A stretch of 64,000 bases of DNA. Source: Ruminococcaceae bacterium Marseille-P2935 (lineage in GTDB: Bacteria; Bacillota; Clostridia; Oscillospirales; Ruminococcaceae). Position numbers and translations under genes: made by a program. This document shows, piece after piece, positions 1 through 9,184 of the stretch. Numbering within the stretch: position 1 is the first letter of the stretch; every line of letters begins with the position of its first letter. The stretch lies in assembly GCA_900104565.1 (NCBI GenBank), contig LT629951.1:401501-465500 (forward strand), written 5' to 3'. The notes beneath the pieces are model-generated. The model was not told the DNA's origin and ran no database searches. It was given only the letters and a program-made list of their open reading frames with translations.

Positions 1-322
1 GCATAAAAAAGCATGGTTCAAGTTTCCAGTGGCGTCCATCTTCCCGAGTGGCTAAGGCAAGGTAAGAGCCTTGGCACTGAAATTCGGGGAAAAACCCCTG
101 AATTACTAAAAAATGGTCCTGGTCCAATTGGTGAAACATCTGCGCTCCGCCGTTGGAAGGGTTCCACTGTTGGAAGGAGCAGCCATCTCCCTCGAGAGGG
201 AACATAGCGCAGGCCCCGTCGCTTCCGCTAGCGCAGATTGCATACGGTTTTCCGGAACAATCAAAAAAGTCAATGGCATAGGGGTTTTCAATTTTTGCCC
301 GGTCAATTCGCGTTATTTTCAT
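1..322 (-). CDS. Unknown protein, 3' part outside the window
   Basis: The frame is open from an ATG at 322 (complement) down to base 1 with no stop, so only about 107 N-terminal residues are visible. A GGGAG ribosome site lies just upstream of the ATG. The protein starts MKITRIDRAK and looks soluble, with no signal peptide or membrane segment. It has several aromatic and Cys residues, and a segment QGFFPEFQ followed by WKLEPCFF near the window edge. I do not recognise the family with confidence. It lies in the same direction about 260 bases after the BMP-type permeases, so it may be a late gene of that transport operon and act on the imported compound. Confidence 0.7.
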   Translation of the reverse strand, partial: MKITRIDRAKIENPYAIDFFDCSGKPYAICASGSDGACAMFPLEGDGCSFQQWNPSNGGAQMFHQLDQDHFLVIQGFFPEFQCQGSYLALATREDGRHWKLEPCFFM

Positions 323-483
323 AAAACCGCTCCCTTCTGCTGCGCCAACCTGAAAACTCTACTAAAAAGCTTTGCGGGTAATGTTAGATCAATCCGCTGG
401 ATTTTGGGTGAACGCCAGAGTATGCCCTTAACACCCCTTTACGGCCTGTTTTTGTTAAAATACGTGGCCGATCTATTCCAAAT

Positions 484-509
484 CCTCGCCAGTTTGTACA
501 CTGGCGAGG
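484..509. repeat. Perfect 10-bp inverted repeat between permease and unknown gene
   Basis: CCTCGCCAGT and ACTGGCGAGG face each other across a 6-base loop. No T-run follows on the minus strand, so it is more likely an RNA-processing or stability hairpin, or a weak attenuator, than a classic terminator. It lies in the 260-base gap after the last permease gene. Confidence 0.5.
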
Positions 510-582
510 ACTTATGCCCTTCGGTACCAGTTGTTAACAAAATTACCATCTTCAGGCGGGCTTTCAAATACGCTTTGATTTT

Positions 583-1512
583 TTATTTTTTCAGTTCCCA
601 TTTTTTCTTGCGCTGGTAGTTAATAAAGCCTATTACAAATAGTGTAATAATGGTGATAAAATAGGGGAATCCGTTAATCAAATCAACCGACATCTGCAGC
701 GACTGCATCACGTTGGAGAACACATTGGCGAAGGCAAACAGGATAGAGGAGAGAAACGCCCCTACCGTGGTAGCTCCGCCCATATTACAGGCTGCGATGC
801 TCATAAAACCGATGCCTGCGGTCATGTCCCTGGTGAAGGAGGAAAAATACCCCATGGTAAGATATGCACCTCCCAGGCCTGCTATCGCCCCGGAGATTGC
901 AAATGCGGTATAGCGCACCTTGTGCACCCCGATCCCCACCGAGCTGGCGGAATTTGGGTTTAAGCCGACCGCCCGGATTTTCAGCCCCAGCGGTGTTTTT
1001 TTAATCATAATATAAACAAAAAGAATCACAAACAGCGACAGGTAGGTAAAGAAGCTGTAGTCGGTGAACAGCACCCCGAGTACCGGAATGTCGGACAGCA
1101 GCGGGATGGTAAACCTTGGCGCTACCTGATGCGGGATCGAAATAGAGGAGCCCTTCTGTCCGGTAAGCACCGACAGTAAAAATACTGTCCCGCCGGAGGC
1201 AAACATATTAATGGCCAGGCCGCACAGAATGTTGTTGGTTTTCAGCTCCATGACCAGGTATCCGAAAATTAAACTGATAGCAATGCCCCAAACCACCGCG
1301 CAGAGCATCCCTACAACCCAGCTCTGTGCCGCCCAACTGCCAATCACTGCAATCAAGGCGCTGGAGAGTAAAATACCCTCCAATCCTATGTTATTGACAC
1401 CGCTGGTCACATTGATCACCGCGGCCATCGAGCCGTAGGTCAGCAGCGTCAGCACACGGATGGTCGCCGATACGGTATTCGCTGAAAACAGCGTATCCAG
1501 AATCAGGTTCAT
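583..1512 (-). CDS. ABC transporter permease (BMP/nucleoside type), second subunit
   Basis: This is an integral membrane subunit of about 309 residues from the branched-chain/BPD_transp_2 superfamily (the YufQ/NupC and RnsD type). The N-terminal part has the family hallmark VTSGVNNIGLEGILL, and the middle has GLKIRAVGLNPNSASSVGI, the conserved cytoplasmic loop that contacts the ATPase. About eight to ten hydrophobic segments are visible. The start ATG overlaps the stop of the preceding permease by 4 bases (ATGA), which indicates translational coupling. With the neighbouring permease it would form the heterodimeric pore of a nucleoside- or sugar-derivative importer. The substrate cannot be read from the sequence. 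Confidence 0.9.
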   Translation of the reverse strand: MNLILDTLFSANTVSATIRVLTLLTYGSMAAVINVTSGVNNIGLEGILLSSALIAVIGSWAAQSWVVGMLCAVVWGIAISLIFGYLVMELKTNNILCGLAINMFASGGTVFLLSVLTGQKGSSISIPHQVAPRFTIPLLSDIPVLGVLFTDYSFFTYLSLFVILFVYIMIKKTPLGLKIRAVGLNPNSASSVGIGVHKVRYTAFAISGAIAGLGGAYLTMGYFSSFTRDMTAGIGFMSIAACNMGGATTVGAFLSSILFAFANVFSNVMQSLQMSVDLINGFPYFITIITLFVIGFINYQRKKKWELKK

Positions 1513-2582
1513 GAAGCGCTCGCCTCCTTTGTAATTCCCGCTTTCTTTACGGTCAGTTTATGGCGCCATTTGGACAGGAACGCCTCTGCGGCCACCAGTA
1601 CAATCATAATTGCCTGTACCACCGAGATTACCTCGAGCGCCACATCGGAGGTCCGGTTCATAATATCGGCTCCTGCGCGCAGGTAACCCATAAACAGTGC
1701 GGCTAAAATTGCAAACAGTGGGTTCTGCCGGGCGATAATCGCCACCACCATGCCATCAAAGCCGTAGCCAGTAGCGCCTTCCCACGAGAATGCTTTGTAG
1801 GAACCCAGCACCTCTACGCCGCCTCCAAGACCGGCTATGGCACAGCCGATCACCTGGGAAAGCACAATTACCTTTAAGGTTTTGATGCCGGAATAGGAGG
1901 CGAACAATCCGTTGGAGCCAGAGATTCGAATTTCGTATCCCAATTTGGAACGGTATAGAAAAACGTAGACAAAAATTGCCACAACCACTGCGATCACAAA
2001 TCCGAAGTGGGCAGTGCCAAAGATACGGGGGATTACCGCAGATTCGGGAAACGGCTTGGAGATTCGCGCCGAAACCGACATATCCCTTAAATAGTAGTTC
2101 AGGATGAACATACTGATGCTGATCATCACATAGTTCATCATAATCGAGACCACCAGCTCGTTAATATCATATTTTGCTCGCAGAAATGCTGGAATAATTC
2201 CTACCAGACCGCCAAAAACTGCTGCTGCAAGCAGGGCTGCTATTGTGTGTATGCCAGGAGCCATACTCATATTGACGGCGATACAGGTAGCTCCAATGCC
2301 GCCAAAGAAAAATGCACCCTCAGAACCCATGTTAAACAGGCCGGCCTTGAGCATGATGGTCACCGCCAAGCCGGTAAACATAATTGGCGTTGCCAGTTGG
2401 AAGATCTGGCTGAACCGGCGGAGTGTGGTGAACGGCCCGAGGTAAAACGCCGAGATAGCTTTCATTGGGTCCTTGCTGACTAACAGGATCAACAAAGTCA
2501 CGCAAACCAGCGAAATAAAAATCGTTAACAATACCTTGGTGAGGTCAACTAAAAGGTTGACCTTTCTCAGTTTATCTCCCAT
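1509..2582 (-). CDS. ABC transporter permease (BMP/nucleoside type), first subunit
   Basis: A 357-residue membrane protein of the YufP/NupB type. It has a hydrophobic N-terminal segment, the conserved GLFNMGSEGAFFFGGIGAT stretch, and a C-terminal region with several more membrane spans. The central loop ELVVSIMMNYV and the segment YEIRISGSNGLFASYSGI match the coupling loop seen in this family. The start is ATG at 2582 behind a strong GGAGGGGG. It sits 11 bases after the ATPase gene and overlaps the next permease by 4 bases, so all three are in one operon. It is about 50 residues longer than its partner, as is usual for the pair. Confidence 0.9.
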   Translation of the reverse strand: MGDKLRKVNLLVDLTKVLLTIFISLVCVTLLILLVSKDPMKAISAFYLGPFTTLRRFSQIFQLATPIMFTGLAVTIMLKAGLFNMGSEGAFFFGGIGATCIAVNMSMAPGIHTIAALLAAAVFGGLVGIIPAFLRAKYDINELVVSIMMNYVMISISMFILNYYLRDMSVSARISKPFPESAVIPRIFGTAHFGFVIAVVVAIFVYVFLYRSKLGYEIRISGSNGLFASYSGIKTLKVIVLSQVIGCAIAGLGGGVEVLGSYKAFSWEGATGYGFDGMVVAIIARQNPLFAILAALFMGYLRAGADIMNRTSDVALEVISVVQAIMIVLVAAEAFLSKWRHKLTVKKAGITKEASAS

Positions 2583-2593
2583 ATTTCCCCCTC

Positions 2594-4162
2594 CTATACC
2601 TGAAAGCTGACCTGCTCAGCGTTCATTTTTTTCAGTCCAAGCATGTACAGGCCCAACTCCTCCTCGGTCAGCGTTGAACTGTCCGGGAAATATGCAACGA
2701 TCTCCCCCTCGAACATAACAATAATGCTGTCGCTCAGCTCCAATATCTCATTGAGATCGGCTGAAATCAACAGTACCCCCGCCCCTGCGTCCCGCATCGA
2801 AACCAGTTCTGCACGGATAAATTCGGTAGCACCTACATCCACGCCGCGGGTGGGCTGATCGGCCACAATCACACTGGGGTTGGAGGAAAGCTCTCTGGCT
2901 ACCACTACCTTCTGGATATTGCCGCCTGACAGAGATCCGATTGGCTGCAGCGCACTGCTGCAAAATATTTTGAAATCCTGAATCAGCTTGTCTGATACCT
3001 CGGCGATTTTTTGCGGATGTATGAAGAATTTTCCACTGAATCCTTTTTTCTGATATCGGTCGGAAACTATATTATCCGCAATGGAACAGTTGGCGGCGAT
3101 GCCGCGCTTCATCCGATCCTGTGGGATATGAGACATCCCAAGATCCCGGATCTGCCGAATGGATTTATTTTTGATCTCCTGGTTATGTAAGATAACTTTG
3201 CCATAGTTGTATTTGGTCACACCGGTGATAATCTCTATCAGTTCGCTTTGTCCGTTGCCTTCTACGCCCGCAATACCCATAATCTGTCCGGCTCGGAGCT
3301 CAAAGTTTATGCCATTGAGGATTTTAACCCCTTCCGAGTTGGTATAATTGAGGGAATCCACCTCCAAAACCACATCCTTTGGATGGGCAGGGCCTTTTTC
3401 GGTTTTGAGGATTACGTCACGCCCTACCATCAGGCGGGAGATATCCTGCTCGGACACCTCATCGACGTTGTAAACCCCCATTACCTGGCCGGCCCGGATA
3501 ATGGTGATCCGGTCGCAGAGTTCTTTGACCTCCCTGAGTTTATGGGAGATAAAGATAATGGTGTGCCCCTGTTTTTTAAACTCTATCAACTCTTTAAAAA
3601 GCTCATCCGTCTCCTGCGGGGTTAATACTGCAGTCGGTTCGTCCAGGACTAAAATTTCCACGCCGCGGATCAAAGCTTTTAGAATTTCCAACTTTTGTTT
3701 GCTACCCACCGAAAGGTTACCCACCTTCTCGTATGGGTCGATATTCAGGTTATATTTTTGTGCGACCTCCTGGGTCATTTTTACCGCTTTTTTTAAATCG
3801 GTAAAAACACCAAATTTTCTAGGTTCGATGCCCAGTACAATATTTTCGGCTACAGTTAGTTTATCCACCAGCATAAAGTGCTGGTGTACCATGCCGATTC
3901 CATGTTTGATTGCATCCATGGGGGAATTAATGTTGTCCACCTTTTCCCCTTTTATATATACCTCTCCCTGGTCAATCTTTTCCAAGCCAAACAACATTTT
4001 CATCAGGGTTGTTTTGCCAGCGCCGTTTTCCCCGGAAAGGGCATGAATCTCCCCCTTGCGGACAGAAAAATTGATGTTTTTATTGGCCATAAACCCATTG
4101 GGATAGATCTTGGTAATATTCCTCATTTCCAGAATATTCTCATAAGCATTCTCTTCCGTCAC
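2594..4162 (-). CDS. ABC transporter ATPase, duplicated domain (BMP/nucleoside type)
   Basis: Cytoplasmic ATPase of 522 residues with two ABC domains in tandem, as in RbsA/MglA/NupA. The first domain has Walker A GENGAGKTTLMKM (about residue 45), signature LSVGSKQKLEI and Walker B LVLDEPTAVL. The second domain has a degenerate Walker A (GVEGNGQSELIEI), signature LSGGNIQKVVVAREL and VADQPTRGVDVGA. Asymmetric loss of the second Walker A is normal in this family. The start is GTG at 4162, 7 bases after GGAGGGGG. It follows the lipoprotein gene after a strong hairpin and precedes the two permeases. It powers import of the ligand bound by the lipoprotein. Confidence 0.93.
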   Translation of the reverse strand: MTEENAYENILEMRNITKIYPNGFMANKNINFSVRKGEIHALSGENGAGKTTLMKMLFGLEKIDQGEVYIKGEKVDNINSPMDAIKHGIGMVHQHFMLVDKLTVAENIVLGIEPRKFGVFTDLKKAVKMTQEVAQKYNLNIDPYEKVGNLSVGSKQKLEILKALIRGVEILVLDEPTAVLTPQETDELFKELIEFKKQGHTIIFISHKLREVKELCDRITIIRAGQVMGVYNVDEVSEQDISRLMVGRDVILKTEKGPAHPKDVVLEVDSLNYTNSEGVKILNGINFELRAGQIMGIAGVEGNGQSELIEIITGVTKYNYGKVILHNQEIKNKSIRQIRDLGMSHIPQDRMKRGIAANCSIADNIVSDRYQKKGFSGKFFIHPQKIAEVSDKLIQDFKIFCSSALQPIGSLSGGNIQKVVVARELSSNPSVIVADQPTRGVDVGATEFIRAELVSMRDAGAGVLLISADLNEILELSDSIIVMFEGEIVAYFPDSSTLTEEELGLYMLGLKKMNAEQVSFQV

Positions 4163-4186
4163 TTGAATACCCCCTCCTTCAGGACT

Positions 4187-4218
4187 AAGAGGGGTCGGAA
4201 TCTCTCCCGACCCCTCTT
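4187..4218 (-). terminator. 12-bp perfect hairpin between lipoprotein and ATPase genes
   Basis: The arms 4187-4198 and 4207-4218 pair perfectly (AAGAGGGGTCGG with CCGACCCCTCTT), with an 8-base loop. There is no long T-run on the minus strand. The hairpin follows the binding-protein stop by 12 bases. Such hairpins commonly protect the upstream lipoprotein mRNA and reduce expression of the downstream ATPase and permeases. I infer partial termination or 3'-end stabilisation. Confidence 0.7.
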
Positions 4219-4230
4219 CAAAATGGCAGT

Positions 4231-5418
4231 TTAGTTAGGTAAGAAGCTGTTTCTGTATTCGGTCACCTCTTCAGGTGTTTTGTCAGATGCACGCCAGATT
4301 TCAATCTCGCCGTTGCAAATTTTTTCGCGGATTTCTTCTACCTTATCCTGAATCTCTTTGGGAACGGTGTTCAGATAGTTGTCGTTGTAAGCCAATGCCA
4401 CAGCATTGTTTTTCAGTCCCATGGGAACGCCCTTTCCAAACTCAAGCTCACCTTTGGCATACGCTACTACAGAATCATAAATGGTGTTATCTACACGTTT
4501 GAGCATCGAAGTGATGGTCAGTGCAGAACCCTCGGGATCGCTGTCCTTAATCAAAGTGGATTGGTCGGAATCACAGCCAATCACATAGCCGCTGCTTTCT
4601 TTAGCCGCCTCGATAATTGACATGATGGTCTGGCCTGCCGGCGTGAACAGGAAGCTTGCGCCCTGAGAATACATCTGCAGCGCCAGCTCTTTGGCTTTTA
4701 CGGTATCCTGGCCGTTGCCGATATAGGCGGACAGAACCTTCATATCCGGGTCCGCATAGGCAACGCCCTGCAGATAACCGCAGACAAAGTTGTTGAGCAT
4801 TGGCTCATCAGCCGAACAGAGTACGCCTAGCGGGTCGCCCGCTTTTGCATTGGGAAAATTCGCCTGGTCTTTGGCAGCCTCGACCGCCAATACGCCTGCC
4901 AGGAAGGAACCTTCCTCAGCTGCGAAATCATAGGCGTACAGATTAGGAATATTATAGTTTTTAAAATCACCGATGTTATCGTACATAATAAATTTCTGAT
5001 CGGGATAATTTTGTGCGGTTTCCATCACAATGCTGCTCCAGCGGAAACCGCCCATAATAATCAAATCATACCCTGCCTCGGCGGCGTCGGCCAAGTTTGC
5101 TTCATAAACTGCAGAATCCTTACCCATTTCCACTACCTGCACCTGCACGCCCAGTTCGTCTCTTAAACGATAGGCGCCGGCAGCAGCGGAATCAAAATAC
5201 CCGTTGTCGCCCAAAAGCCCATGGATCAGTACGCACACCTTTAGCTTGCTGTAATCAATCTCATCGCCGCCGGTGGACGTATCGCCGCCGGCAGAGGTGG
5301 TTGCCCCAGGAGTAGAAGCAGGCGTTTGCGAGGATGTCGGCCCTGTTTGTGTACAGGCGCCAAGGGTAAACAGGATAGTCAGCGCTAGAACAAAAGCTAT
5401 AACCTTTTTCATTTTCAA
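4231..5418 (-). CDS. BMP family lipoprotein, ABC substrate-binding protein
   Basis: A 395-residue lipoprotein. It has a Lys-rich start, a hydrophobic core, the lipobox LGAC (Cys about residue 22) and a Ser/Thr/Gly linker. The mature domain starts near KLKVCVLIHGLLGDNGYFDSAA and resembles the basic-membrane-protein/PnrA (Med) family. Motifs such as DLIIMGGFRWSS, KFIMYDNI and AYDFAAEEGSFLAGVLA match PnrA's conserved stretches. PnrA-type proteins bind purine nucleosides and related ligands, but many homologues are uncharacterised. The start is ATG at 5418, 7 bases after GGAGGAG. It is the first gene of a minus-strand operon diverging from the SIS-kinase operon, so the ligand is probably the substrate of those enzymes. 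Confidence 0.93.
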   Translation of the reverse strand: MKMKKVIAFVLALTILFTLGACTQTGPTSSQTPASTPGATTSAGGDTSTGGDEIDYSKLKVCVLIHGLLGDNGYFDSAAAGAYRLRDELGVQVQVVEMGKDSAVYEANLADAAEAGYDLIIMGGFRWSSIVMETAQNYPDQKFIMYDNIGDFKNYNIPNLYAYDFAAEEGSFLAGVLAVEAAKDQANFPNAKAGDPLGVLCSADEPMLNNFVCGYLQGVAYADPDMKVLSAYIGNGQDTVKAKELALQMYSQGASFLFTPAGQTIMSIIEAAKESSGYVIGCDSDQSTLIKDSDPEGSALTITSMLKRVDNTIYDSVVAYAKGELEFGKGVPMGLKNNAVALAYNDNYLNTVPKEIQDKVEEIREKICNGEIEIWRASDKTPEEVTEYRNSFLPN

Positions 5419-5523
5419 ACTCCTCCATAAATTTTATTGACTAAACAATATTACGACTAAATTTATACAAAACAATTTTGGATTAAGGTTTTACCAACCA
5501 AAAATGTTTTGTCTTACAAGTTA

Positions 5524-5552
5524 ATTTAAACTAAAAAACTGATAAAAGTCAA
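5524..5552 (-). promoter_or_regulatory. Candidate promoter of the BMP transport operon
   Basis: On the minus strand TTGACT (5547-5552) is followed after 17 bases by TTAAAT (5524-5529). The -35 is good and the -10 matches TATAAT in four of six positions. It lies about 105 bases before the lipoprotein start, in an AT-rich divergent intergenic region. Confidence 0.4.
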
Positions 5553-5698
5553 TTGATTTTTGATATTTTTAATAAGTTTAGATGATTCACCATATTTTGA
5601 GTGGGTTTTTCGTGAGAATTAGAAAAAAATATATGTCAATTTGCCTCGTTTCAATCAAAATACGCTTTGTTTTTTGTTAATTTTTTGTTTTTTAGTAG

Positions 5699-5727
5699 TT
5701 GACTTACTGCTTGAAATTCATTATACT
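5699..5727 (+). promoter_or_regulatory. Sigma-A type promoter of the SIS-kinase operon
   Basis: TTGACT (5699-5704), a 17-base spacer and TATACT (5722-5727), about 50 bases before the SIS-gene ATG. The 360-base divergent region upstream is very AT-rich and is where a LacI-type repressor from this locus would be expected to act. I could not pick out a convincing palindromic operator. Confidence 0.75.
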
Positions 5728-5780
5728 TGCAATTAGAAAAAACGTATTACTATTATATTTATTGCTTGGAGGGACATTGA

Positions 5781-6890
5781 ATGAGCGATCTGCACATGAT
5801 GGATGAGATTCTAAGACAAGCTCAAATGGAGTATACCATTTCTGAGGTTGAAAAAACTGTCATTCCATGTTGCAAAACAGTTAAAGAAACGAAAAAGAAC
5901 AAACGCATTATTATTACAGGCAGCGGAGATTCTTATTATATTGGCGTTTCAGTGAAGCCGTTTTTCGAGAAGGTTTGTCCCAATTCTCAAATAGAAGTGA
6001 TCCGGTCGATGGAATTTGCAAAATATAACTTACATAAAGCGGACGCCTTTACGACCGTTATTGCTGTTTCTATGTCGGGGAATGTGATGCGCACCATTGA
6101 GTGCGTAAAAGAATCACAAAAGCAAGGAGCGTTTGTAATAGGAATTACCAACAACAACGACAGCCGTCTGGCCGAAGTGTCGGAACGGCCTATTTACCTG
6201 GCATTAAATACCGAGCCTACATGGACCTGTGGGACTTTAACCTATACAGGCAGTCTTTATGCCTTATACCGTATAGCGATTGAGCTTTCGGAAAAAACAC
6301 CGGAAGAAAAAGCCCGGCTTTTAAAGGAACTTGCCGATACAATGTCTAAAATTGGTGCGGTAATTGAACTGAGTGACTCCATCTGCAAGGCGGCCGCACG
6401 CAACATGCGCATTATTGGCAACAAGCCCCCGCACTATATTTTGGGGGCGGGGCCGAACCTGGGTACGGCTAAATACGGTGCAGCCAAGTTTTACGAAATA
6501 TGTTCAACGCTTGCCATAGCACAAGAATGTGAGGAGTTTTGCCACTGTGAATTCTGGATGGTGGACAGGGCTAATCTGGTTTTCTTTGCTGCCCCGACAG
6601 GCGCTGGATTCCAAAGGTGCGTCGAGGTTTCCACTGCTTTACGAACCTTTGGCTGTGATTTGTTTATGGTCAGCGACGATGCCCAATTATGTGAAATTGG
6701 AAAATTTTCGATCCGGATGCCGCATTGTGATGAACTGTTTTCGCCCCTTTTATACTCCATTCCTTTCCAATTGGTGGCCTATTATTATTCCTACGAGAAA
6801 GGGCTGAATCCGGATACCAGGGACCACACCGATCCATTTCGAAAACAATGCAGCCGCCTGCTGACCCGCGGGGTTGTAACCGAGCTTTAA
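5781..6890 (+). CDS. Double SIS-domain sugar isomerase/deglycase (FrlB/AgaS-like)
   Basis: A cytoplasmic protein of 369 residues with two SIS (phosphosugar-binding) domains. The first, about residues 30-170, has IIITGSGDSYYIG and a Ser-rich loop VSMSGNVMRTIE. The second, about 215-345, has YILGAGPNLGTAKYGAAKFYE and AQECEEFCHCEFWM, the Glu-containing segment expected at the active site of this family. Members isomerise amino-sugar phosphates or cleave glycated amines (FrlB). The start ATG follows GGAGGG by 7 bases. Its partners are a PfkB kinase, a LacI regulator and a BtpA protein. A SIS enzyme next to a PfkB kinase resembles the FrlB/FrlD arrangement for Amadori compounds, which is an inference from context. 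Confidence 0.85.
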   Translation: MSDLHMMDEILRQAQMEYTISEVEKTVIPCCKTVKETKKNKRIIITGSGDSYYIGVSVKPFFEKVCPNSQIEVIRSMEFAKYNLHKADAFTTVIAVSMSGNVMRTIECVKESQKQGAFVIGITNNNDSRLAEVSERPIYLALNTEPTWTCGTLTYTGSLYALYRIAIELSEKTPEEKARLLKELADTMSKIGAVIELSDSICKAAARNMRIIGNKPPHYILGAGPNLGTAKYGAAKFYEICSTLAIAQECEEFCHCEFWMVDRANLVFFAAPTGAGFQRCVEVSTALRTFGCDLFMVSDDAQLCEIGKFSIRMPHCDELFSPLLYSIPFQLVAYYYSYEKGLNPDTRDHTDPFRKQCSRLLTRGVVTEL

Positions 6891-7122
6891 AAACCAGTCC
6901 CCGTTTTAAGCAGGCAGCAGAATGCAGGTTTGGAGGGTTGCTTGAAAAAATCAACCCTGATTTTTCTGCAAGCAGCGGTACCACTTCGTTAAAAAACTCA
7001 AAATACAACCAGTATTTCTGTGGTTTTTGTTTTACGGTAAAATTCGTTGATTTCTCTATTTTCAAACAAGACCTATGTTGTAAATGTTAACGGACTATAT
7101 TTTTTGGAATAGGGGGAGGAGT

Positions 7123-8055
7123 ATGAAAGAGAATTTGTTAGTAGTCGGGCATATTAATATGGATACCATCCATACACAGCAGGCTGACGCAACCGAAAGC
7201 CCGGGTGGGGGAGCCATGTATATGGCGTTTGCAGCAAGCGTGTATGGAGAGCCGGTTGACCTGCTTTCTACCAGATGCAGTGATGTTTCCGAGTGGATTT
7301 TTGACCAGATGCATCAAAAAAAAATTAATACCGATAATGTTTTGCCTATTTTAGGAAAACAGCGCCGTTCCTCTATGTCTTACACCGCTGACTTTAAACG
7401 GACCAACCTGGCGCATGCTACGGGCAGCTGGCTGGAGGCTACCATAGAGCAGGTGCCGAGACACCTGCCCCTGAGGCAAAAAAAATACGATGTCGTTTAC
7501 CTTGCCCAAATGCTGGCCGCCAATCAGCTTTTGTATGCCAAATGGGCCAAAGCGCAGGGGGCCACTGTCGCGCTGGATATCTCTGAATATTATGCGAAGC
7601 AGAATCTCTCTGCCTTGCTGGAGTGCTTACAATTTGTGGACATTTTTATGCCCTCTACGGTGGAATTGGATCTAATGTTTCCGGAGTATTCCGGGGACAT
7701 TGACGCAATAGCAAAACAGATTAGAAAGAGTACCAGTGTAAATAAGCTGGTTGTAAAATGTGCATCCGAGGGAAGCCGTATTTACGATTTTTGTAATCGG
7801 CAGTTTGTTTCGGTTGGTATTCATCCAGTAGGGCGCATAGTCGACGCAACAGGCGCCGGAGACAGTTATAACGGAGGATTCCTATCCTATTGGATGGCCA
7901 CTGGGAACGCTGTGTTAAGCGCAAAATATGCCGCGGTGGTAGCGGGTGCATGCATTCAGGATTTTAGCTTTCGCAACCTGTTGAATAAAAACCGCAACGA
8001 GATAGAGGCTTTGGCTGACACCGTTCCTGCAATTCCTTTTGATTTTAGTGAATAA
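7123..8055 (+). CDS. PfkB family carbohydrate kinase
   Basis: A sugar or nucleoside kinase of 310 residues in the ribokinase fold. The N-terminal part has LVVGHINMDTI and the Gly-rich substrate motif ESPGGGAMYMAFAAS. The C-terminal ATP/anion-hole signature is DATGAGDSYNGGFL, with Asp as the expected catalytic base. The start chosen is ATG 7123, directly after GGGGGAGGA; an in-frame ATG at 7084 has no ribosome site. It lies 230 bases after the SIS gene, with a small A/T hairpin at 6946-6965 between. It probably phosphorylates the imported compound or the sugar released from it before the SIS enzyme acts. Confidence 0.9.
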   Translation: MKENLLVVGHINMDTIHTQQADATESPGGGAMYMAFAASVYGEPVDLLSTRCSDVSEWIFDQMHQKKINTDNVLPILGKQRRSSMSYTADFKRTNLAHATGSWLEATIEQVPRHLPLRQKKYDVVYLAQMLAANQLLYAKWAKAQGATVALDISEYYAKQNLSALLECLQFVDIFMPSTVELDLMFPEYSGDIDAIAKQIRKSTSVNKLVVKCASEGSRIYDFCNRQFVSVGIHPVGRIVDATGAGDSYNGGFLSYWMATGNAVLSAKYAAVVAGACIQDFSFRNLLNKNRNEIEALADTVPAIPFDFSE

Positions 8056-8097
8056 TTTCCTGTTAAAATTGACTTATTCACTGAAAAAATGTATCAT
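8047..8097 (+). promoter_or_regulatory. Promoter of the lacI gene with overlapping inverted repeat
   Basis: TTGACT (8069-8074), 17 bases, TATCAT (8092-8097), about 25 bases before the regulator start. An inverted repeat AGTGAATAA (8047-8055) / TTATTCACT (8074-8082) overlaps the end of the kinase gene and abuts the -35. It could be an autoregulatory operator or a readthrough hairpin; which one is a guess. Confidence 0.55.
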
Positions 8098-8121
8098 TTT
8101 CACGAGAGGGGATGTGCAGCT

Positions 8122-9153
8122 ATGAAGCCAACCATCAAGGATGTTGCGCGTTTGTGCAATGTTTCCGTAACTACTGTTTCGATGATACTAAATAACAAGC
8201 CGGTTCGCACAACCAGCGAAACCCGCGAGCGTGTATTGGCGACTGCAAAAGAGCTGGGTTATACTCCTAACCAGCTTGCTGTTGCGCTGCTTACAAAAAA
8301 AAGCCGGACGATTGGCCTTATTCTGCCCAATATTGGAAATTACTTTTTTTCTGAACTGTCTAAGAATGTAGAGCGTGAACTGGACCAGCGCAAATATTCC
8401 CTGTTATTTGGGAATACAATGGGGACATCGGAAAAGGATTTAAACTACCTTGAACTTTTTATCAACAAAGGGGTAGACGGCATTATTTTTGTACATTCGT
8501 CTCGTTCTAACAGTGAAAACTACGCTGCCAGATTTGAAGAAATTGTTCAAAACGCGCACATTCCTATTGTGCAAATGGACCGTGTCATCTTTCAGGGAAA
8601 CACTTGCTCGGTCAGTGTCGATCAGGAAATGGGCGGTTACCTGGCAACCAGGCATTTAATTTCGTTAGGGCATAAACGGATTGGATGCATTACCGCAGAG
8701 CCAACCTTGGATAATGTGAAGAAAAGGCTAAACGGATATAAAGCCGCATTGAGTGAAGCGGGGATTGAATTTGACCCATCTATTATTCGCAGTGGGAATT
8801 TTTCGATCCGTACAGGAGCAGAACAGATTCTGCCCCTGCTTGAATCCAATATAACAGCAGTTTTTGCCTTTAATGATTTAATTGGGGTAGGCGCCTATCA
8901 GGCCTGCCGGAAGCAGGGTGTTCGGGTACCTGAAGATATTTCCATTGTCGGGTATGACGATATTATTTTATCCGAAATACTGGATGCACCGTTAACCACC
9001 ATTCATCAGCCTATAGAGATTATTGCACGGGAAACTGTGAATTTGCTGTTTAGCCTTTTAGATACCGAAGAGCAATATGTCAAAAAAATTGTTTTGCAGC
9101 CTCAGCTGATTATTAGGGAAAGCACAGCAAGACATGAGGAGAAACAGGAATAG
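8122..9153 (+). CDS. LacI family transcriptional regulator
   Basis: A 343-residue repressor. The N-terminal helix-turn-helix is classic: TIKDVARLCNVSVTTVSMILN, followed by a hinge helix and a periplasmic-binding-protein-like effector domain (TIGLILPNIGNYFFSELSKNVE, then QMDR, GHKRIGCI, FAFNDLIGVGAYQA and DISIVGYDDI). The start is ATG 8122 after GAGAGGGGA; an upstream in-frame ATG at 8089 would add 11 residues without a ribosome site and overlap the -10. It has its own promoter inside the operon and is followed 31 bases later by btpA. It probably represses the surrounding SIS-kinase and transporter operons until a sugar ligand binds. Confidence 0.93.
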   Translation: MKPTIKDVARLCNVSVTTVSMILNNKPVRTTSETRERVLATAKELGYTPNQLAVALLTKKSRTIGLILPNIGNYFFSELSKNVERELDQRKYSLLFGNTMGTSEKDLNYLELFINKGVDGIIFVHSSRSNSENYAARFEEIVQNAHIPIVQMDRVIFQGNTCSVSVDQEMGGYLATRHLISLGHKRIGCITAEPTLDNVKKRLNGYKAALSEAGIEFDPSIIRSGNFSIRTGAEQILPLLESNITAVFAFNDLIGVGAYQACRKQGVRVPEDISIVGYDDIILSEILDAPLTTIHQPIEIIARETVNLLFSLLDTEEQYVKKIVLQPQLIIRESTARHEEKQE

Positions 9154-9184
9154 AGTAATTTTTAATATGATTAGGGGTGGCTTA

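Noticed and set aside
37-100. tRNA-Ser/Leu-like D-arm text (TTCCCGAGTGGCTAAGGC)
   Set aside because: No anticodon arm, T-arm or acceptor pairing follows, and the stretch is inside the minus-strand open frame of the unknown protein.
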